NCBI GenBank assembly: GCA_963783095.1
Contig: CAWAMR010000007.1
Location: forward strand, 1-64,000
From: CAWAMR01 sp963783095
GTDB taxonomy: Bacteria; Planctomycetota; Planctomycetia; Gemmatales; Gemmataceae
Length of the DNA: 64,000 bases
Direction of reading: 5' to 3'
Numbering within the stretch: position 1 is the stretch's first letter; each line of letters begins with the position of its first letter. Under the pieces are notes generated by a model. That model did not search any database, was not told the origin of the DNA, and saw nothing but the letters and a program-made list of their open reading frames with translations. Shown here one piece after another: positions 1 through 11,000 of this stretch. A program made the translations under genes and the position numbers.

Positions 1-1509
1 GGACTCGATCGCAAAAACGTGCAGGGCTTTGATGTCGAAGCGATCAAGGGGAAACCTCAAACCTTCGAACATCGCATGAAAATCCGTACCGGCAGGCACA
101 CGCTCGGCGCTGCGTTCACCAACGATTTTGTCGATAAGGAAAAGAAACTCGATCGCAATCTCTATATCGAGTCCATGGAACTTGAAGGCCCCTTTAACCC
201 GGTGATCAAGCCTTTGCCGGAAACGCATCAGAGGATCATGATCGCATCGCCGAAACCGGATAAAGAAGCTGCCGGACGGAAGATTATCGAAAACTTCGCG
301 CGGCGAGCCTATCGCCGTCCGCTTCAGGCCAACGAACTCGATCGCCTGATGAAGTTATTCAAAATGGCCCAGGCCGAGGGTGATCCCTTTGAAAAGTGCG
401 TTCAACATGCTCTGAAGGCGGTGTTGGTCTCTTCAAACTTCTTGTTCCGTATTGAGAAGGACAAGGAGCCTGGCAATCCGAAGGCCGTTCATACCATCAA
501 CGATTTTGAACTTGCCAGCCGGCTTTCTTATTTCCTCTGGTCGAGCATGCCGGATGAGGAATTGTTCGGACTCGCCAAGGCAGGGAAACTGCACGAGAAG
601 GCCACATTGGAAGCCCAGGTTCGACGGATGCTCAAGGATCCGAAGGTCAAGGCATTGACCGAGAATTTCGCAGCGCAATGGCTTCAGTTGCGCACGCTGC
701 AAACCATCGCTCCCGATAAGAAAACGTATGCCAATTACGACGCGGATTTGAAAACGGCAATGGCGCGTGAGACGGAATTGTACTTCGAGCATATCGTCAA
801 GGAAGATGGCAGTATTCTTGAATTTCTCGATTCCAACTACACCTTCCTGAACGATCGGCTCGCGAAACATTACGGCATCAAGGATGTCAAGGGCAGCGAG
901 TTTCGCAAGGTGACGTTGACCGATGCGAACCGTGGCGGCATTGTGACTCAGGCCAGCATCTTGACGCTGACTTCCAACCCGACCCGGACTTCGCCGGTCA
1001 AGCGCGGCAAATGGATTCTCGACAATATCTTCGGAACACCCCCGCCCCCGCCCGATCCTAATGCAGCGATGTTGAAAGAAGATCAACAACTGGCGCTGAA
1101 GGGGACGCTGCGACAAAGGATGGAGCAACATCGCGCGAACCCATCCTGTGCTACCTGCCACCAGAAAATGGATCCGCTCGGATTCGGGCTGGAGAATTTT
1201 GACGGCGTTGGAACCTGGCGGACCAAGGAAGGTACATTCAATATCGATTCGTCCGGAACCTTGCCCGGCGGCAAGCAGTTTAATGGTCCGGCGGAACTGC
1301 GTAAGATTCTGCTGGGGAAAGCCGATTTATTCCGTCACTGTTTGGCGGAAAAAATGCTTACCTTTGCGCTGGGTCGTGGTGTAGAGTATTACGATAAGTG
1401 TGCCATCGACGATATGGTGTCGAGGGTGCAAAAGCACGACGACCGATTTTCGGCAATGATTCTCTCAGTGGTCCAAAGCGACCCGTTTTTGAAACGACGC
1501 GGGAAGTGA
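1..1509 (+). CDS. DUF1595/DUF1592/DUF1588/DUF1585 cytochrome-type protein, 5' end outside window
   Basis: The frame is open to the left window edge, so this is the C-terminal ~500 residues of a larger protein. Visible in order are a DUF1595-like helix (FARRAYRRPL), the DUF1592 signature (LASRLSYFLWSSMPDEEL), DUF1588 (TSPVKRGKWILDNI) and DUF1585 containing a CATCH motif. In this planctomycete family the missing N-terminus normally carries a c-type cytochrome, DUF1587 and often PA14. The proteins are thought to be exported; the reaction is unknown. The DUF1552 gene that usually accompanies it follows 285 bases downstream. No frameshift is seen in the visible part. Family assignment is firm, function is not. 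Confidence 0.9.
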   Translation, partial: GLDRKNVQGFDVEAIKGKPQTFEHRMKIRTGRHTLGAAFTNDFVDKEKKLDRNLYIESMELEGPFNPVIKPLPETHQRIMIASPKPDKEAAGRKIIENFARRAYRRPLQANELDRLMKLFKMAQAEGDPFEKCVQHALKAVLVSSNFLFRIEKDKEPGNPKAVHTINDFELASRLSYFLWSSMPDEELFGLAKAGKLHEKATLEAQVRRMLKDPKVKALTENFAAQWLQLRTLQTIAPDKKTYANYDADLKTAMARETELYFEHIVKEDGSILEFLDSNYTFLNDRLAKHYGIKDVKGSEFRKVTLTDANRGGIVTQASILTLTSNPTRTSPVKRGKWILDNIFGTPPPPPDPNAAMLKEDQQLALKGTLRQRMEQHRANPSCATCHQKMDPLGFGLENFDGVGTWRTKEGTFNIDSSGTLPGGKQFNGPAELRKILLGKADLFRHCLAEKMLTFALGRGVEYYDKCAIDDMVSRVQKHDDRFSAMILSVVQSDPFLKRRGK

Positions 1510-1557
1510 TCGGCATGTACTCACTAACAAATTGAAAAAAGGCAAGCGAATGCTGAT

Positions 1558-1690
1558 CCCCTCTCCCCTGTACGCAGGGGAGAGGGTTAGGGTGAGGGGA
1601 AGGAACTCCCACCCTCAAAATTGCGTGTCCCGCCAAGTTGAAGGTTCGCCCCTCACCCTAGCCCTCTCCCCTGAGTACAGGGGAGAGGGG
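1558..1690. repeat. 42-bp inverted repeat between two genes
   Basis: Arms at 1558-1599 and 1649-1690 are reverse complements with two mismatches in 42 bases. Each arm is itself a hairpin built on CCCCTCTCCCCTG and its complement. It lies between the DUF1592-type gene and the DUF1552 gene and could act as a transcriptional attenuator or be a REP-like element. The rest of the 285-base gap shows no gene. Confidence 0.85.
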
Positions 1691-1794
1691 ATAGTCATCG
1701 CCCCGTTTTCTTTGCATTTGTAAGCAATGGCCAGGTGTCAGCTAATGCAATGGGTTGGAAACAGATATAAGAATCGAACATACCGGAGTTAATC

Positions 1795-3143
1795 ATGAAA
1801 AAAGCAGTTGTTTCCCGCCGAACCATGTTGAAGGGCCTTGGCACCGCCATCGCACTCCCCTGGCTCGAGCAGATGAATCTCTTGGCCGCACCCGCCTCGA
1901 CCACTGCTGCCGGCAATCATCCGATCCGCGCGGCGTTTCTCTATGTGCCCAACGGCGTTCACATGCAGAACTGGACTCCCACCGGTTTGGGAACGGGTTT
2001 TGAACTCCCTTCCACGTTGCAGCCTTTGAAGGAGTTTCAGAAATCCATTAACGTCATCTCAGGCATGGCGCTGGACAAGGCCAATGCCAACGGCGACGGC
2101 CCCGGCGATCATGCTCGCGCCATGTCCGCTTTCTTGACGGGCCGGCAACCCCGCAAGACCAACGGTGCCGACATCCGCATCGGGCAGTCGGCCGATCAAT
2201 GGATCGCGACCCACATCGGCGATAACACCAAGTTTTCTTCACTGGAACTTGGGATTGAACGCGGCCTGCAATCGGGCAATTGCGATTCGGGCTACAGTTG
2301 TGCTTATCAGTCGAACTTTTCCTGCGGAACGAGACCACGCCTAACGCAAAAGAAGTGGACCCGAAACAGGTCTTTGAACGCCTCTTCGGTAACGGCTCCT
2401 CCAAAGATAAGGATGAGAGCAGAGCCAGACGCGAACGCTACAACAAGAGCATTCTCGATTTCGTCAGAGAAGATGCCGCAGCGCTCAACAAGGAACTGGG
2501 TAAGAACGATCAGCGCAAGCTCGATGAGTATCTCAGCGCGGTTCGCGAGTTGGAGCAACGCATTGAAAGGGCGCGAGCGATCAAGGACGCCAAGCCGACG
2601 CTCAAACCCAATATGCCGATGCCGACGGGAATTCCCAAAGAAATGAAGGAACACATTCGGCTCATGTGCGATTTGAGCGTCCTGGCCTTCCAGGCCGATC
2701 TCACGCGAGTCATCACCTTTCCGTTCGCCAATGACGGCAGCAATCGTCCCTATCCGATCATCGACGTGAGGGAAGGACATCACGACCTATCCCACCACGG
2801 CAACGACAAGGCCAAACACGAAAAGATCAAGAAAATCAACAAGTTCCACATTGAGCAGGTTGCCTATTTCCTCACGAAGCTCAAATCGGTGAAAGAAGGC
2901 GACAAGACGCTTCTGGATCAGGTGATGGTCGTCTACGGCAGCGGCATCGGTGACGGCAACCGCCACAACCACGATGAACTTCCCATTCTGCTGATGGGTC
3001 ATGGCGGCGGCACGATCGAAACGGGCCGGCATCTGAAGTTCCCCAAGGGCACGCCGTTGATGAATCTGTATCTGGCGATGTTCAAACGTCTGGGTTGTCC
3101 GGCAAAATCGTTTGGAGACAGCACAGGCACGCTCTCGATATAG
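1795..3143 (+). CDS. DUF1552 domain protein, one frameshift
   Basis: DUF1552 proteins accompany DUF1592-type cytochromes in planctomycetes and are predicted to be exported; their chemistry is unknown. The start ATG follows a GGAG site at about 1785. The N-terminus SRRTMLKGLGTAIALPW resembles a Tat signal. The reading frame changes at about 2324. Upstream it reads CDSGYSCAYQSNFSC. Adding one G to the TGCGG at 2323-2327 restores SWRNETTPNAKEVDPKQ and the remaining 270 residues, including the conserved VYGSGIGDGNRHNHDELP. A missing G, real or a reading error, is therefore the simplest explanation. Total length of about 449 residues fits the family. Confidence 0.88.
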
Positions 3144-3151
3144 GTTTAATC

Positions 3152-4348
3152 GTGAAAATCCTCGTCGGCTGGGACGATGCCAAGGAAGGTGATCTCCTTC
3201 AACTCTACTTATCCTTCGGTGAGAACCGGGTTACGGTCTGTCTGACTCCCGAGCACCTTCGTCAGGAGGCGGCTCAGGATAGTTGGGATATTCTCTTCAT
3301 CTCCCAGACGTTTCCTTCCACTACGGACGAAGGGTTCGCAGTGTTTCTGGAAATGGGAAAACTGATACACGATACGCCGGTGGTGTTGGGCTGTCGATCC
3401 AATGAGATGTTGGGGCTGCCGCGTTATCTGAAGCTGGGTTTGCGCAGCTACATCATCCGCGATGAACGGGGCGACTGGATCTTCCTGTTGCTCGCCAATC
3501 TGGAATCGACTCTGGCGGGAGTGCAGGCACAGCGAACCAGCATGCTCGCCGAGAAGCTCCGCGAAGAGATGGACGGTGTCCGCAAGTTGCAAGAAACGCT
3601 CATCCCGCGCGGCATTCAATCGCAAACGGGCTACCGCACCATTGCCCGCTACGAACCGGCAGAGATGACCGTCACCGGAGGCCGACCCGTAGTAATGGCC
3701 GGTGGCGATTACTATGAAGTCTTCCCGATCGACGATTCTACGCTGGTGGCTCTGGTCGGCGATGCTTCGGGACACGGACTGAAGGCGTGCATGTCGATCA
3801 TCACAATGCACACGCTCATTCGGATGTTGTCGTCGGAAACCTACCGCGATGCTGCGGCATTTGTGACCGAGATCAATAAACGCCTCAGCGAAAACGTCGT
3901 GGTCCAGAGCGGCGGCGGATTCATCACGCTGTTTTACGCCATGATCGAGACCGATAAACATCTCATCCACTGGGCATCCGCTGGGCATCCGCTGGCGTTG
4001 ATTCATAATCGAACGACCAACGAGGTCTTTCCAGTAGGTACTAACTCCGATGGCGGCTTGCCGCTGGGGATCACTGCCGATTTCGGTTATGAAACGGCAA
4101 TCACACACATCCCGCCGAACTCGCGGGTACTGATCTATTCGGATGGCTTGACGGATGCCCTATCGCCCACCGGCGGCGAGAATGGACTATTTGGCGTAAA
4201 CGGGATTTGCGATACACTGCTGGGGTGCAATCATTTGACGCTGGAAGAAACCATGGAACATCTCTTCTCATCTTCACGCGGTTTCACCGGTGGAGATGGC
4301 CGGCACGATGACACATCGGTGGTGCTGATCGAACGAATTGCCGGTTAA
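3152..4348 (+). CDS. SpoIIE/RsbU-type PP2C phosphatase with receiver-like N-terminus
   Basis: Predicted cytoplasmic serine/threonine phosphatase of the kind that releases anti-anti-sigma factors. I chose GTG at 3152, eight bases after the DUF1552 stop; the longer frame from 3095 would overlap that gene. Residues 1-120 look like a response-regulator fold (KILVGWDDA, DILFISQTF, PVVLGCRS), but a clear DD acidic pocket is not obvious. A helical linker (AEKLREEMDGVRKLQETLIPR) leads into the SpoIIE domain, with metal-binding GGDYYEVF, GDASGHG, YSDGLTDA and GDGRHDDTS. At 398 residues it is complete. Tight spacing suggests cotranscription with the preceding pair. Confidence 0.88.
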   Translation: MKILVGWDDAKEGDLLQLYLSFGENRVTVCLTPEHLRQEAAQDSWDILFISQTFPSTTDEGFAVFLEMGKLIHDTPVVLGCRSNEMLGLPRYLKLGLRSYIIRDERGDWIFLLLANLESTLAGVQAQRTSMLAEKLREEMDGVRKLQETLIPRGIQSQTGYRTIARYEPAEMTVTGGRPVVMAGGDYYEVFPIDDSTLVALVGDASGHGLKACMSIITMHTLIRMLSSETYRDAAAFVTEINKRLSENVVVQSGGGFITLFYAMIETDKHLIHWASAGHPLALIHNRTTNEVFPVGTNSDGGLPLGITADFGYETAITHIPPNSRVLIYSDGLTDALSPTGGENGLFGVNGICDTLLGCNHLTLEETMEHLFSSSRGFTGGDGRHDDTSVVLIERIAG

Positions 4349-4375
4349 GATTTTCCCACCAAGAGAAGCTCGAAC

Positions 4376-5604
4376 ATGGAACCAGCGAAAGTGACTCGTC
4401 GCGGAGCGATCAAGGCAGGTGCCGGTATGACACTGGGTGGAATCCTGAGCGCTGGCGATACCGCAGTTGCTCAAGACCAAAATCCCTTTGCGTATGAATC
4501 TCTTGGTCTGAAACGAATCATCAACGCAGCCGGGACATTCACCAACTTGGGAGGCTCGGTAATGCCTCCCGAAGTGGTTGCTGCCTGAGTGGAGGCATCC
4601 AAACGGTTTGTCAACCTTATTGAGTTGCAAGACAAGGTCGGCCAGAAGATTGCGCAGTTGATCGGCGTCGAGGCAGCGCTGGTCACGACCGGAGCATCGG
4701 GGGCATTGCTCCTGGGAACCGCTGCAGTCGTCACGCGCGGAGATCCGGCCTGTATCAAGCAGTTGCCCGATACCGCCGGAATGAAAAATGAGGTGATTCT
4801 TCAAAAGACTCATCACTCCTGCTACGACAATCAACTCACCGATGTCGGGATCAAGTTGATCGATGTCGAGACGTCGGCAGATGTCGGGCGAGCGGTCAAT
4901 CCTCGAACTGCCATGATGTTCTTCATGAACATCGCGGACGGGGCAGGCAAGATTCAACGAGCGGAATGGGTGAAACTGGCGCAACGCCATAAGATCCCGA
5001 CCCTGCTGGATGCCGCAGCGGATGCGCCCCTGTGGATCGGCTCACGGAATACCTAAAACTGGGCTTTGACCTGGTGGCGTTCAGCGGCGGCAAGGCAATT
5101 CGCGGTCCCAACGATACCGGGCTTCTTCTGGGGAGCAAGGAACTCATCGCAGCTGCGAAGAAAAACGCGAATCCGCATTGCGGAACGATCGGCCGAATGA
5201 TGAAGGTAAGCAAGGAAGACATGGTGGCACTGCTCGCGGCAGTCGATCGATTCGTGAATATGGATCACAAAGCGGAACAGCGCGAGTGGGAGCGTAGGAT
5301 TGATGTGATCCAGAAGGTGCTTGAAGATATTCCCACGATCCGGATGAAACGGATCACGCCCCAGATCGCCAATCATGTTCCGCACTTGCAGATAACCTGG
5401 GATGAGAAGAAGTTCGATCTGACCCCCGCTCAGGTCACCAAAGAACTCTTCGAGGGTGATCCGAGTATCCATATTGGTCGAGTGCATGGCACCGGGGATA
5501 AGGGAATCCTGATCTCGGTGTTCGTTTTGCTCGAAGGAGAAGAGCAGATCGTTGCCGAAAGACTGCATGGGATTTTGAAGCGTGCTTCAGAGAAAGCCAA
5601 TTGA
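4376..5604 (+). CDS. SelA-like PLP-dependent enzyme with Tat-like leader, one stop and one frameshift
   Basis: Fold-type I PLP protein of the SelA / D-glucosaminate-6-phosphate ammonia-lyase-like group; substrate unknown. The start follows AGAGAAG. Residues 8-30 (TRRGAIKAGAGMTLGGIL) look like a Tat signal. Family landmarks are INAAGTFTNLGGSVMPPEVV, TTGASGALLLG and the PLP lysine in FSGGKAIRGPNDTG. TGA at 4586-4588 interrupts the frame where relatives usually have tryptophan (VVAAxVEAS). A frameshift in the CCCC run at 5027-5030 is repaired by one extra C, giving DAPPVDRLTEYLKLG. The gene is either a recent pseudogene or affected by sequence errors. It pairs with the following TPP enzyme. Confidence 0.85.
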
Positions 5605-5728
5605 AAGGGTCACCCTTTTCCCAGCTTGCCACCGATCCCTCATTTTCCTTCATTTCGTTATTAAGCCATTTCTCCGCATAACCGATACTTCCCAGAGTCA
5701 CTCGACTTCACGCGCGGAAGGATCGGTC

Positions 5729-7637
5729 ATGGATTACTCCTTTAGTCGTCGCCGGATGTTGCAAGGCATGGCTCTCGCCACGGCGGCCTGTCCCGATCAT
5801 CGCGCAGTCTGCCGTGGCGGGGAAATTCCTCCATCGCAAACCGGGTTGGGTCGAAGGACGCATGACCGGGGCCATGGCCGTCGTGGAAACCTTGCAGCAG
5901 GAAGGGGCCGACTGCGTCTATGGCATTCCCGGTGCTCAGGAGAACGAACTCTGGGATGCGATGAAGACCAAAGGGGTTGCCCTATCTGCTGGTCACGCAC
6001 GAATTTTCGGCGGCCTGCATGGCCGACGGCTATGCCCGCAGCACCGGCAAAGCGGGCGTGATGTGCGTCGTGCCCGGTCCCGGCGTGACCAACTCGCTGA
6101 CCGGTCTTGGCGAGGCGCTGGTCGATTCGATCCCGATCGTCGCCATCGTCGGCGACATCGCCCAGGGCGAAAAATATCGGCCGTTTCAGGTGCATTGTCT
6201 CGACCAGGTCGGCACTGCTCAAGCCGGTGACCAAGGCCGTCTTCCACGTCGCCGAGGTCGGACAAATTCCGCTGTTACCATCCGCAAGGCGTTCGCCCTG
6301 GCCGTCGCCGGCGAGCCGGGCCCGGTCGCGGTCGTAATCCCTTATACGATGCTGATCGAGGCGCACCATTTCAAATACGCCGCCGCTGGAACCGCAAGGT
6401 GTGCCGTTTACCGAAGAGACGCGTTCAGCCTGGCGATCAGGCTGCTGATCGAATCGCAAGCTCAAGGTCGGCATTTACGCCGGGCAAGGGTGCATGGAAT
6501 TCTCCGAGCGACTCGTTGGCCGCTGGTCGCCGAAATGTTGCAGGCGCCCGTGGCCACGAGCGTTTCCGGCAAGGGCGTCATCCCCGAAACGCATCCGCTT
6601 GCCGTCGGCTGGGGCTACGGGCCGCAAGGCACCATGACCGCCGAGAAGATCTTCAAGGGCAAGCCGATCTTGCCCAATCATCATGGCGTCGATTGCGTTC
6701 TCGGCGATCGGCGTGCGCTACAGCGAAGTCTCCACCGGCTTTTACTCGCGACCCGCAAACGAAATATCTCATCCACGTCGACGCCAACGCCGACAATCTC
6801 GGCAAGGTCATGAAGACCGACGTCTGCGTCCACGCCGACGCCGGCATCTTTCTGGCCAAAGCTGCTGGAACACGCCGATATGCCTGCGCCGGCCCACCGG
6901 ACGGCCCATCTGCTCGGCGCAAATCCGCGAGCTCAAGGCCGAGGATTGCGAAGCACTATGCGATTCCCGAAGCGAAATGCGGGGCCGATCCGATGGCGTT
7001 CGTGCTGGCGCTGCGGCAATGCACTGCCGGAAGACGGCCTGGTTTTCGTCGACGTCACCGTGACCGAGCATCTGGCGGCCGAGGCGTTTCGCGTCTGTCA
7101 GCCGCGCACCTATTTCAATCCGACCGACAATCAGGCGATGGGCTGGTCGATCCCGGCCGCCATCGGAGCCCAAAAGGTCATGCCGCACCGAAGACAGTCG
7201 GCGACCATCACGGGCGACGGCTGCTTCCTGATGTCGGCGATGGAAATCTCGACGGCGGCCCGCGAGGGCTTGCCGGTCAAGTTCTTCATCCTCGACGACC
7301 AGGCCTACCACTACATGCAGATGCTGCAAAAGCCGGCCTACCTGCGCACGACCGCAACGATCCTGGCCCGCATGGACTATCCTTCGCTGGCCAAGGCTTG
7401 GGCGTCGGATACCTGGAAATCGACGGCAACGACAAGCTCGAATCCGGGATTCGCGCAGCTCTGGCTTATCCGGGGCCTGTCTTGACGAGGATTGTCACCG
7501 ATTATCGGGACCGAAAGGTACGCTGGATCGAAGCAGTGCGTGGCAGGTTTGTAAAAGAGTTGAACGCCGCCCAGAAAGCCCGATTCCTGGCACGAGCCGG
7601 TAGCCGGGCACTGCATGTCCGGCAGATGAATGACTAA
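5729..7637 (+). CDS. TPP-dependent acetolactate-synthase-like enzyme with Tat-like leader, about ten frameshifts
   Basis: The ATG at 5729 follows GGAAGGA and opens a Tat-type leader (FSRRRMLQGMALATAA). Stitching frames gives a complete TPP-enzyme order: YGIPGAQENELWDAM, catalytic-glutamate region THEFSAACMADGYAR, VVPGPGVTNSLTGLGEAL, central domain ATSVSGKGVIPETHPLAVG, then TPP/Mg site GDGCFLMSAMEISTAA with LDDQAYHYMQ. The frame changes near 5789, 5975, 6217, 6285, 6390, 6500, 6680, 6760, 6880, 7020 and 7390. Protein text between breaks is well conserved, and the gene looks more GC-rich than its neighbours. Indel errors are more likely than ancient decay. The precise reaction cannot be assigned; sulfoacetaldehyde or acetolactate chemistry is possible. 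Confidence 0.82.
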
Positions 7638-7686
7638 AGTTCCAAGTTCAGAATCCTCGTTCCCAAGCTCTGCTCGGCTATCAGTC

Positions 7687-7821
7687 TAGCCAAAGGCGAG
7701 CGTCGAGGCGTAAGCTCGACGTGGACAGTCACCATACAGCGGTTGGGTTACCGGCGAAGAATGAGCGCACGAGTGGTGGCAGTCCACGTCGAGCTTACGC
7801 CTCGACGCTCGCCTTTGGCTA
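7687..7821. repeat. 40-bp perfect inverted repeat (family A, copy 1)
   Basis: Arms 7687-7726 and 7782-7821 are exact reverse complements around a 55-base loop. Each arm contains the smaller hairpin CGTCGA-ggcgtaagc-TCGACG. A second copy of the family is at 12885-13024, where the inner stem reads CGTCGC/GCGACG, a paired substitution. Together with the next entry it fills the 367-base gap between the TPP enzyme and the secretin; no gene is visible there. Confidence 0.9.
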
Positions 7822-7882
7822 AACAGGTACGTACCGGGAGAGGGGACAAAACGGAGTTTTTCGAAGCAAAGCTTCGAGGGCA

Positions 7883-7966
7883 GTGCGTTCCCAAGCGGAG
7901 CTTGGGAACGAGGTAACCCGGCTGCAAGCGAGGATAGATTGCTATCCTTGCTTGCGCGTCGGGTTA
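7883..7966. repeat. GGA-loop hairpin plus second hairpin at the secretin 3' end
   Basis: The palindrome at 7883-7912 has an 11-bp stem (CGTTCCCAAGC) and loop GGA. It matches 28 of 30 bases of the element at 18508-18537, and the two differences are at partner positions, so pairing is kept. It is followed by a hairpin around 7922-7955 (GCAAGCGAGGATAG, loop ATTG, CTATCCTTGCTTGC). The second hairpin ends about 50 bases beyond the secretin stop and could terminate that gene; there is no U-tract on either strand. Confidence 0.8.
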
Positions 7967-8004
7967 CTCGGCGATCTGGGTGAGCTGCCAAGATCTCGGT
8001 CGAA

Positions 8005-11000
8005 CTATCGGCCTTCGCCTTCGTCCTCACGGCCAAGGCCCGTCTGCTTGAACTCTTCTTCGCGGTTGATGATGATTCTCGGCGTTACCATCATCAACAA
8101 ACTTCGTGCTTCCCGTCCATAACCGACGTTCTTGAAGAGCCGGTTGATGTACGGGATCTTGCTCAACACGGGTGGGCCGTATTCGTTGCGCCCTTCCTGG
8201 AGTGTCTTCAAGCCGCCGATCATCACCGTGCCGCCGTCCGGAACGACTACCGTGGTTTGCACGAAGATCGTCGAAAACGTCGGCTGCTGAACGTACTGCG
8301 TAAACGGAATGGGTTGACCCTGGAAACCGCCTTCAAAGGTCGGCGTGATGAAGGTGGTGATCGGGAACAACTGGACGGAGGCCGACGACAGGTTCGTCAT
8401 GTTCTGAGCGATGCCCAGACGGACGAACCGGCGATCGCCGGTGGCGACGGCCTGAAGCGTCATCGTCGTTCCCAGCGTGGTCGCCGTGTTGGTCGGCTGG
8501 AACACCAACTGACCGTTCACGGAAACCGCAGAGATATTGGTCAAGAAGTACTGTCGATCGAAGACTGAAAGCGTCGAAGTACCGCCGTTGAACAAGGTCA
8601 GCTTGGGAGCCTGCATGATGTTGGTTCGCTGGTCGCCCTGGGCGGCTTCGAGGAACATCGAGACCTGCACGTCGTTCAGGAACGCCAGTCCCAACGACAG
8701 GCCGCCGTTTCCGCCCGGGTTATTGTTGTAACCCCCGAATGGCGGTACTGCCAGCCCGTAACTGCTGGGTGCAATCGGCACAAACAGATCGGGTGTCGGA
8801 ACGCCGGGGGCCTGTAGGCCGATGACGGCATTCTTGATACCCTGGTTCACGGCATTGATAACGGTCGGCGGCGTGAAATTACCGTTGGCGATGGCGTTGA
8901 CGGTATTGGTACTGTTGTGGGTCTGGATATTCATCGAGAAATCCACGCCAATGCGCTCGTAGAAGATATCCGACAAGCTAATCACTCGGATTTCGACGGC
9001 AATTTCGAGGTCTTGAAGCCGGCGCAACTGTTCCAGCAAGACTTCGATATCACCCATGACATCGGGGCTTTGGTTGATAACCAGCGCCATGCCCAGCGGG
9101 TAATACTCGATCGTCCCGGAGCCGCCGACGGCGGCCCAGGTATCCGGCTTCACGGAGTTCGTGATGAGCCGAATCAAGGACTGCTCGATCGTGCCCTGCT
9201 CGCTTTCTCGTTCGGGTTGCGGCGTGTTTACCAATCGACCGCCCTGGGAGCCTGGCGAAGTCGGAGCGCCAAGGCTGCTGTTGGGAGAAGCGATTTGTCC
9301 GTTTCGCATCCCCATCGCGGGCAAATAGGCTGTCGTACCACCCAGCCTGGGCCGACTCATTTCCAGCTCGTTCTCGGCCTGTTTCACCGGGTCGTAGATC
9401 GCCGGTAACGGATGGTTATGAACCGGCACGACCAGATCGGCAACCGGGATCGTTTTCTGCATCAGCTTGCCGCGGGTTCCCTCTTTGGTGGTAATTTTCA
9501 GCACGTCGTTTTCGATGATAAAACTCAGGCCCAACCCGTCCACAAGCACCTTCAGTGCTGACCGCAAGTGAATGTTGTCGAGGCTCAAGTTGACCGGGGT
9601 GGTCACAGGAAAATTCATCCTGTTGAGAGCGGATTCATCGAGAACGATGTTAATCTGCGTTTGCAGTTTAAGGGTACTGACAACGTCTTTGAGCGGAACG
9701 CCCTTGAAGTCGAAATTGACCAACTTCTTGTCCATCAGAGACTCAATTTCTTTTTCCCGTTCGCTGCGATTTCTCATGGTACCAAAGCCGCCACCCTGGT
9801 TCGCGCGATTCGTGATCCCGCGCCAACGATCTCTGTCGAACAGAAGGGGATCTTCCATGGTTGCAGCACGACCGAGTTCGAGCGTTTTCTGAATCTGCAG
9901 GAAATTCATTTCCTCATTATCCGCATGCCCCTTTTTTACCATCTCACTGCGATACATCATCTTCGACATTTCCATCATCGCCGTCGGGACTGGATTGTCG
10001 GGGTCAAGCGTGTTCGCCTCCATTGCAACCTTGTTGGCTTCCAGGAACTTGTGTTCCTTTACCAACCGATTGTAATCCTTCAGTAAGGCAGCGACTTGTT
10101 CTTGCTTGTGCTGTTGGGTGAGTGCTTCCTGAGTCTGCGAATTCCTGAAGTTGCGAAGATCGCGCGATTCCTTGGTCAGGAAATCGGTTTGATGCTTCAA
10201 TACTTTGAGCCGTTCGATACGGGTCTTCGGCCGGGCGGGTCAACAGGGCAACCTTGGCTTGATCGAGGTCGGTATGCTTCACCTTCGAGATGAAGTTCTG
10301 CAAGTCCCGGATTGCCTCATCGGTTTCGCCCTTGCCGAAGCGAGCGACTGCATCGCTTTCGACCTTCAGCTCCTCCGAGCGCAATTTCTGGAAGGTAATC
10401 TGTTGCAGCGCCTCGGTTTGTTTCAGGAGGCTATCCGGGCCTGTGCGGGTTGCCATCGGATCGGGCAGCATGTCGCTGGGCATCGTCGGCTTTCGCGAGG
10501 GCGGAAGATTGGGCAGCCCCGGATCAACGCCGCCGGCTCGAACGATTGAACTGTTGGGAGATTGTTTGGATGCTACAACTTTGCCGGCATTTCGCATCAA
10601 CTCCTTCAAGGAATCGCTCTGGTAGGGAGTCAACAGCGTGGGATCGATCTGCCGAAAGATCGCCAGAGCGTGCTCGTAGTTTCGCTCTTGATAGGCAAAG
10701 ATCCCGTTTTCGTAGGCTCGGCCGGCCGTCCGCTGGCGCTGTACGAATTCTTCGGCATCGATGCTCCGAAGCAAATCCGCGGCTTCGCGCTTGCAGCTAT
10801 AGGGGCCGTTGAGCACCTGCGAAACGATTTTCCGTGCGGACTCCAACTGCCCGGCGCGGAGTTCAGCCTGTCCGCTCAATAGCAGCATTTTTCCAGGGTC
10901 GGCTTGCTGTGCCGCCACCAGTTGCGTATCGGAGGTCGAGCCAACCGAGACGGCTACGCCGGGCAGAATCAAGGTTGGATCCTGCATCGGGGTCGAAACG

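Noticed and set aside
433..1161. Long minus-strand frame inside the DUF1592-type gene
   Set aside because: It is antisense to a strongly conserved coding region and has no family-like text; the same holds for many other long antisense frames.
3095..3151. Earlier ATG for the SpoIIE-type phosphatase
   Set aside because: It would overlap the DUF1552 C-terminus by 49 bases; GTG 3152 begins exactly at the domain.
4586..4588. TGA as selenocysteine or recoded codon
   Set aside because: The expected residue is tryptophan, no SECIS-like hairpin is evident after it, and TGA ends several other genes here.
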